A DNA stretch of 35,276 nt from Deltaproteobacteria bacterium (GTDB lineage: Bacteria; Myxococcota; UBA727; VGSZ01), in contig VGSZ01000021.1 of assembly GCA_016874845.1 (NCBI GenBank), positions 1-35,276 of the forward strand. The letters are read 5' to 3'. The notes under the pieces were generated by a model. That model was not told the origin of the DNA. It made no database searches and worked only from the letters and a program-made list of their open reading frames with translations. This document shows, one piece after another, positions 30,918-35,276 of this stretch (its first letter is position 1; the number at the start of each line of letters is the position of its first letter). A program made the position numbers and the translations under genes.

Positions 30918-31068
30918 TCAGGGTACGGACAGCGAATCAACCCGGCAGTCTGCCCTCTGCCCTCTGCCGTCGCCAGCCGCCGGCGCGTTCTGGCCGGTCG
31001 GATCGAAGCCGTGGACGACCTCCGCGCATCCGGGGATGCTGCCGCCCGCTCGCACCAAGGACCGCCCG

Positions 31069-32382
31069 ATGACCGCGCAACCCGCGCCGCCGCCTGCGCC
31101 TTCGTCACCCTCGGCCGTCGACGCGGGCGCGACGATTGGGGCGTCGTCTCCGTCGACCGCGCAGTCGCCGTGGCGGGCGGTGTTCTCACCGACGGTGCTG
31201 GTGGCCGCCCTCGGCTACTTCGTTGACCTGTACGACCTGCTGCTGTTCCGCATCGTGCGCCAGCCGAGCCTCGTCGCCCTCGGCGTCCCCGCCGACAAGA
31301 CGCTGGAGATCGGCTTCTCGCTGACGAACGCCCAGGACATCGGCCTGCTCGTCGGCGGGTTCCTGTGGGGGGCGCTGGGCGACCGGCGCGGACGCACCGG
31401 TGTGCTGTACGCGTCGATCCTGATGTACTCGCTGGCGAACATCGCCAACGCCTTCGTCCCCAATGTCGAGCTGTATCTGGTGTTGCGCTTCGTCGCCGGC
31501 GTGGGGCTGGCTGGCGAGCTCGGCGTTGCCATCACGCTGGTGAGCGAGGTGCTGCCGGCGCGCATCCGTGGCTACGGCACGACCATGATCGCCACCATCG
31601 GCGTGCTCGGCGCCGTCGCCGCCTCGACGGTGACGACGTTGTTCGACTGGCAGACCGCCTACCTCGTCGGCGGTGGCCTCGGCGTCCTGCTGCTCGCGCT
31701 GCGTATCCGCATGGCCGAGAGCGCGCTCTTCCACGCGCCATCGACGTCGAGTGTGGCCCGCGGCAACTTCTTCGCGCTGTTCTCGGTCCCCGAGCGCACC
31801 GGGCGCTATGTCGCTGGCGTGCTGCTGGCCGTGCCCACCTGGTACGTGATCGGCATGCTTATCTCGACGGGCGACAAGCTCGCGCCCGCGCTGGGCGTGG
31901 TCGGCACGGTCACCACCGCGGATACCATCTTGTGGTGCTACCTCGGCCTGTCGCTGGGCGACCTTTGCAGCGGCGTCGTCAGCCAGGCGTTGTCGTCGCG
32001 CAAGAAGGTCATCGCGCTGTACTACGCCTTCGCCACCGCGATGGTCGTCGTCTTCTTCACCGCCACCGACGGGATGTCGGCGAAGACGTTCTTCGGTCTG
32101 TGCTTCCTGCTCGGGCTCGGCGTCGGCTACTGGGCGATGGTCATGCAGATGATCGCCGAGCTGTTCGGCACCAACCTGCGCGCCACGGCGACGACGTCGT
32201 CGGCCAACGTCGTGCGCGCCACGGTGATCCCGATGGGCATGGCGTTGAAGGCGCTGTCGCCGTCGCTCGGTCTGCCTGGCGCCGTCATGGTGATCGGCGT
32301 CGTCGTGCTGGTGCTCGCCCTGGGCGCGCTCTGGTGGTCGAAAGAGACCTTCGGTCGCAGCCTCGCCTTCGACGAGCAGTAG
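31069..32382 (+). CDS. Major facilitator superfamily transporter
   Basis: This 437-aa inner-membrane protein has twelve predicted helices with the MFS motif A GDRRGRTGVL in the loop between helices 2 and 3, and the sugar/metabolite:H+ symporter-like start FSPTVLVAALGYFVDLYDLLLFRIVR, where the acidic YFVDLYD in helix 1 is typical of that subgroup. A second-half motif A counterpart is weak. A 35-residue Pro/Ser-rich N-terminus precedes the first helix. The substrate cannot be deduced; relatives carry small organic acids or sugars with protons. The ATG at 31069 lies at the first residue of that extension. It diverges from the DUF4215/NHL gene. Confidence 0.92.
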   Translation: MTAQPAPPPAPSSPSAVDAGATIGASSPSTAQSPWRAVFSPTVLVAALGYFVDLYDLLLFRIVRQPSLVALGVPADKTLEIGFSLTNAQDIGLLVGGFLWGALGDRRGRTGVLYASILMYSLANIANAFVPNVELYLVLRFVAGVGLAGELGVAITLVSEVLPARIRGYGTTMIATIGVLGAVAASTVTTLFDWQTAYLVGGGLGVLLLALRIRMAESALFHAPSTSSVARGNFFALFSVPERTGRYVAGVLLAVPTWYVIGMLISTGDKLAPALGVVGTVTTADTILWCYLGLSLGDLCSGVVSQALSSRKKVIALYYAFATAMVVVFFTATDGMSAKTFFGLCFLLGLGVGYWAMVMQMIAELFGTNLRATATTSSANVVRATVIPMGMALKALSPSLGLPGAVMVIGVVVLVLALGALWWSKETFGRSLAFDEQ

Positions 32383-32455
32383 GTTGCACCGCGCAGCCCC
32401 GTCACCGGTGACGACGATCGGGCTTCACCGGCATCTCACGCGCGAGGTCTCATCC

Positions 32456-33658
32456 GTGACACGATCCGCTCCCCGCCCGCTCGTTCTTCTCGCCTTCGCG
32501 TCGGTCGTCGTCGGCTGCCCCGCCACCCCGGACGACCCGCCCCGCGACCCGCCGCGCGACCCGCCTCCGCCGCCCTTCGTCGCCGACGCTGAGGGCTGCG
32601 ACGGCGCTGCCCTGCTGCAGCGGCCCGCGTCCTTCACCGAGCGCGGCCCCTGGCCGGTGGGCACGCAGCGCGTTCGCGTCGGCCGCCTCGACGTCGACGT
32701 GTTCTATCCGGCCGCGCGCGGCAGCGACTTCGAGGTCGAGCCGGCGGTCTTCGATATCCGCACGTTCCTGCCGCCGTCGCAGCAGCAGCTCGTGTCCGAC
32801 GCGCGCAACCCGGCGCAGCGCTGCGACTGCTTCGCCGACCTGCCGCCCGACGTCGACCATGGCCCATACCCCGTCGTCGTGTTCGTGCATGGCACGGCGG
32901 CGTTCTCGACGCAGTCGTTGTCGGACCTGACCTTCTGGGCCAGCCGCGGCATGGTCGTCGTCGCCGCCACCCACCCGGGCCTGTACCTCGCCGACAACCT
33001 GGCGCTGTTCTGCCCTGACGACGCCAGCGGTCCGCGCGATCTCGACGGTGACATCGACGCGCTGCTGGCCGCGGTGGCCGCCGGTGACGAAGGCCTCGGC
33101 TTCGTCGGCGCCGTGCTGTCCGACCGCGTGGCGCTGGTGGGCCACAGCGCCGGCGCCAACGCCGTCGTCGATGCCGGCAACCGCGCCGACGCCAGCCCCG
33201 ACGTCGACGTCGTCGTGTCGCTGGCGGGAAGCGCGGCGCTGCAGCGTGACGGCGCGTCGTTCCTGGCCATGGCCGGCACCGCCGACGGCGTCGTGCGGGC
33301 GTCGGCGTCGACGGTGGCGTACGAGCAGTCGACGACGCCGCGGCGGCTGGTGACGTTGACGGGCGCCGGGCACCTGGCGTTCTCCGATCTGTGCGAGACG
33401 AAGAACGCCGACGGCGAGAACCTGCTGACCATCGCGCAGGACGAGCGCATCTGCGGCGCCGACGCCGCCGGCTTGTTGTTCGACTGCAGCCCCGATCTGC
33501 AGGACAACAGCCTGTCGAGGGTGATCGTGCGCGCGGCGACGACCTGGGTGTTCGAGCAGGCCCTGTATTGCGCCGCGCCGTCCTCGTCGTTCACCGACGC
33601 GTTGGCTGGCTTGTCGGGCGTCGACGCTGTCGACGAGGTCGTCGCAGCCACGCCCTGA
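32456..33658 (+). CDS. Alpha/beta-hydrolase lipoprotein (PAF-acetylhydrolase/chlorophyllase-like)
   Basis: A GTG start (GAGG about nine bases upstream) gives VTRSAPRPLVLLAFASVVVGC, a lipoprotein signal with Cys21, then a Pro/Asp-rich tether (PPRDPPRDPPPPP). The hydrolase domain (about 65-400) has VVVFVHGTAAF with the oxyanion region, the nucleophile elbow GHSAG with Ser231, Asp277 in GTADGVV and His306 in GAGHLAF, a complete triad in the right order. The HGxx and GHSAG context matches lipases of the PAF-AH II/chlorophyllase type that act on esters at the cell surface. Cysteines at 48, 123, 125, 186 and in the C-terminal part suggest disulfides. The MFS gene ends 73 bp upstream. Confidence 0.85.
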   Translation: MTRSAPRPLVLLAFASVVVGCPATPDDPPRDPPRDPPPPPFVADAEGCDGAALLQRPASFTERGPWPVGTQRVRVGRLDVDVFYPAARGSDFEVEPAVFDIRTFLPPSQQQLVSDARNPAQRCDCFADLPPDVDHGPYPVVVFVHGTAAFSTQSLSDLTFWASRGMVVVAATHPGLYLADNLALFCPDDASGPRDLDGDIDALLAAVAAGDEGLGFVGAVLSDRVALVGHSAGANAVVDAGNRADASPDVDVVVSLAGSAALQRDGASFLAMAGTADGVVRASASTVAYEQSTTPRRLVTLTGAGHLAFSDLCETKNADGENLLTIAQDERICGADAAGLLFDCSPDLQDNSLSRVIVRAATTWVFEQALYCAAPSSSFTDALAGLSGVDAVDEVVAATP

Positions 33659-34194
33659 CTGCGGTAGCCACGCGCCGGCCTCCGCGACGCGGGGTGCCTC
33701 TGTCATCGCCCAGCGCGTGTCGTCGACCACGCCCCTCGCCCCTTCGTTTCTTCGTTGTGCCCGCCTCGTCGTCGTGCCCGCGCTGCTCGCCGCCGCGGCG
33801 GTGTACGACGGCCAGCCCGACGTCGCGCCGGCCGCCCTCGCCCGCGTCAGCGACGCCGTGGTGGTCGTCGGCGTCATCGGCGCGGCGTCGTGGCTGCAAG
33901 ACGACGCGCTGGCCAACTGCATCGCGGTGGACGTTGTGGACGTCGTCGCCGGGGCGCCGCTGGCGTCGACGACGCTGGTGGTCCGCGGCGGCCGGATGGG
34001 CGCCCGACGCGAGGTCGTGGCCGAAGTGGCCACGCTGTGGGTGGGCACTCGAGTTGTCGTCTTTCTCGGCCACGATGATCACGGCGACGCGTTCGTCATG
34101 GGCGGCTCGCTGGGCGTCTGGCCGTTTTCGACCGTGGCCGCGGCGCGGGCGCTGTTCGAGGACGAGCGGGCGTGCGTCCCGCCGCCCGTCGGGC

Positions 34195-34216
34195 GCGCGT
34201 CGAGCGCGCGTCGAGC
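34195..34216 (+). repeat. 11-bp tandem duplication that breaks the matrixin frame
   Basis: GCGCGTCGAGC occurs twice in immediate succession (34195-34205 and 34206-34216). Removing one copy restores a continuous reading frame from the N-terminal domain into CDIDGARWGAN, so this duplication is the cause of the first frameshift. Confidence 0.9.
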
Positions 34217-34773
34217 GTGCAGCCGCGCTGCGACATCGACGGCGCGCGCTGGGGCGCAAACGCCGTGGCGGCGCCGTTCGTCTTCGACCCCGCGATCTTC
34301 GTCGACTTCGGCAGCAGCGAGCAGACGATGGCGGCGCTGACGTTCGCGTTGCACATCGGAAACGACGAGGACGGCGTGAACCTTCGGCTCCGCAACAGGG
34401 GCCTCGTCGACGAGGGGACGTCGGAGCCGGAGATCCTCGTCTACCGGGGGCGCCGGACGTCCAGCACGACCAACGCGCAGACAACGGCGCGCCACGACGG
34501 CGACGCGATTGCGTCGTGCGCACCCAGATGTTTGCGGCGAACATCTACGGGACCATCGAGTGGTCACTCGACCCGGGGGCGGCACCCGACGGGGTCATCG
34601 ACCTGCGGCAGGACGCGTCCCACGAGCTCGGTCATTGCCTGGGCCTTGGCCGCTCCGACGTCGACGCGGCGGTCATGGCGCTGACGATCGGCACCGGCGC
34701 CGGCGACGAGCGGCGGCACCTCGACGACGACGACAAGGCCGGCTTGCAGGCGCTGTACGGCCCCGGCCCGTCC

Positions 34774-34881
34774 GAGGGCGAGGACGAGGGTGAAGGCGGA
34801 AGAGCAGGTGAAGAAGAGGGCGAAGGCGAAGGCGAAGGAGAAGGCGAAGGAAGAGGAAGAGGAAGAGGAGAGGGTGAAGGC
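34774..34881 (+). repeat. Purine-rich low-complexity tract (Gly-Glu repeat)
   Basis: About 108 bp of GAG/GAA/GGC/GGA/AGA codons encode a Glu-Gly-Arg linker in the matrixin pseudogene. Such GEGEGE linkers precede C-terminal anchors in myxobacterial secreted proteins. The strand bias (nearly all purines at 34845-34877) makes it prone to slippage. Confidence 0.85.
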
Positions 34882-35022
34882 GACGCCGTAGACGCGGGCT
34901 GTGCGTCGGCGGGGTCGGCCCTGCCGTGGCTCCCCGTGCTCGCAGGGGACCTCGGGCGCCGTACCCGTCGCGCCGACCGCTGACCGGGGCCCGTCCACCC
35001 GACGTCGTCGACGGCAGCCGCG

Positions 35023-35276
35023 TCACTCGTCGTAGCCGCGGCGGCGGCGGCGGTCGATCTTGATCGCCACCTGTCGGCGTCGTCGCTCCTTCAGGGCCTC
35101 GCTTGGCGCGCGGCCGGGCAGGGCGGCCTGCTCGGTGTGGTGCTCGTGCAGCGCGCCCGGTTCGGCGCCAAGCTCGAAGACCGCGACCTCGCGCTGACCG
35201 CGGTCGCCGAGGCGCAGCGGCATCACCGCCGCGCCAATCCCCGCACCGACGTACACGGCGCCTTCACCCCGTCGCG
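35023..35276 (-). CDS. C-terminal part of an unrecognised protein (5' end outside window)
   Basis: The minus-strand frame is open from the right edge to a stop at 35023. It reads GAVYVGAGIGAAVMPLRLGD, then VAVFELGAEPGALHEHHTEQAALPGRAP and a very basic end ALKERRRRQVAIKIDRRRRRGYDE. The first part looks like the end of a hydrophobic helix or an outer-membrane beta-strand; the Arg-rich end is unusual. No family is recognised. An internal start at 35256 is possible, but continuity to the edge suggests a longer gene. Confidence 0.45.
   Translation of the reverse strand, partial: RRGEGAVYVGAGIGAAVMPLRLGDRGQREVAVFELGAEPGALHEHHTEQAALPGRAPSEALKERRRRQVAIKIDRRRRRGYDE

Larger units (their letters stand above)
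33717..34983 (+). pseudogene. Matrixin-type zinc metalloprotease with Gly-Glu linker, disrupted by two frameshifts
   Basis: Three plus-strand frames join into one secreted protein. Frame one (GTG 33717) holds a signal peptide and a beta-domain (AVDVVDVVAGAPLASTTLVVRGGRMG, TRVVVFLGHDDHGDAFV) common ahead of myxobacterial matrixins. An exact 11-bp tandem duplication at 34195-34216 shifts to frame two (CDIDGARWGANAVAAPFVFD). About 34515 a two-base gain shifts to frame three, with VRTQMFAANIYGTIEW, ASHELGHCLGLGRSD and LDDDDKAGLQALYGPG, then a (Gly-Glu)n linker and a hydrophobic-plus-Arg tail resembling a MYXO-CTERM sorting signal. The zinc motif should end with His (HExxHxxGxxH) but has Arg, so even the repaired protein would be inactive. 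Confidence 0.75.

Noticed and set aside
34882-34983. MYXO-CTERM sorting signal at the matrixin C-terminus
   Set aside because: The tail has Gly-Cys, a hydrophobic stretch and arginines, but it is degenerate and the gene is broken, so it is only mentioned as a resemblance.

Overview
The window is strongly GC-rich, with almost all third codon positions G or C. Its gene content points to a myxobacterium-like, Gram-negative bacterium (Myxococcota or a related 'deltaproteobacterial' lineage). The pointers are a DUF4215 Cys-rich repeat protein, a metalloprotease with a Gly-Glu linker, an alkylglycerol-monooxygenase-like membrane protein, many lipoproteins, PilZ and PilP proteins, and a VKOR-thioredoxin fusion. 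This assignment is inference from gene families only.

Layout. 1-1161: tail of a FecCD/BtuC permease and its ATPase (iron-chelate, heme or B12 import). 1410-3518: a damaged block in which a 41-codon N-terminal piece of an HxGH nucleotidyltransferase meets, head to head, a C-terminally truncated and frameshifted alcohol dehydrogenase that follows an unrecognised 404-aa protein. 3602-8624: gpsA, an FmdB zinc ribbon, a small membrane protein, gatC and a secreted M1 aminopeptidase. 8817-8967: a palindrome-rich repeat. 9117-11270: malate synthase followed by a decayed isocitrate lyase gene, so the second half of this glyoxylate-shunt pair is dead here. 11272-17148: envelope genes, mostly on the minus strand (double PilZ, two lipoproteins including a TPR one, LysM, CsgG/LpoB-like), then a tiny lipoprotein with a twin CX3C motif. 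17315-21313: AI-2E-type permease, VKOR-thioredoxin fusion with a six-Cys OmpA-like partner, and a lone PilP-like protein. 21496-26024: orphan OmpR-type regulator, TPR protein, nnr-tsaE and an initiator tRNA with promoter and terminator. 26192-26278: a one-spacer, type I-E-like CRISPR remnant beside a peptidoglycan-binding protein. 27031-35276: AGMO-like hydroxylase, a twice-frameshifted DUF4215/NHL protein, an MFS transporter, an alpha/beta-hydrolase lipoprotein, a broken matrixin-type protease and the edge of one more gene.

Two themes stand out. First, a dispersed inverted-repeat element: one copy (17151-17320) has near-perfect 21-bp terminal inverted repeats, and a second (14267-14443) carries the same two halves with the left half flipped. 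Second, an unusual number of broken genes (nucleotidyltransferase, dehydrogenase, isocitrate lyase, DUF4215/NHL, matrixin). These mean either real gene decay or indel and junction errors in the assembly; the isocitrate lyase and matrixin also carry substitutions at key residues, which favours real decay for those two.

Working links: VKOR-thioredoxin probably oxidises Cys-rich envelope proteins encoded nearby; nnr (metabolite repair) and tsaE (tRNA t6A) form an overlapping pair; the minus-strand lipoprotein, LysM and CsgG-like genes look like cell-envelope maintenance functions.
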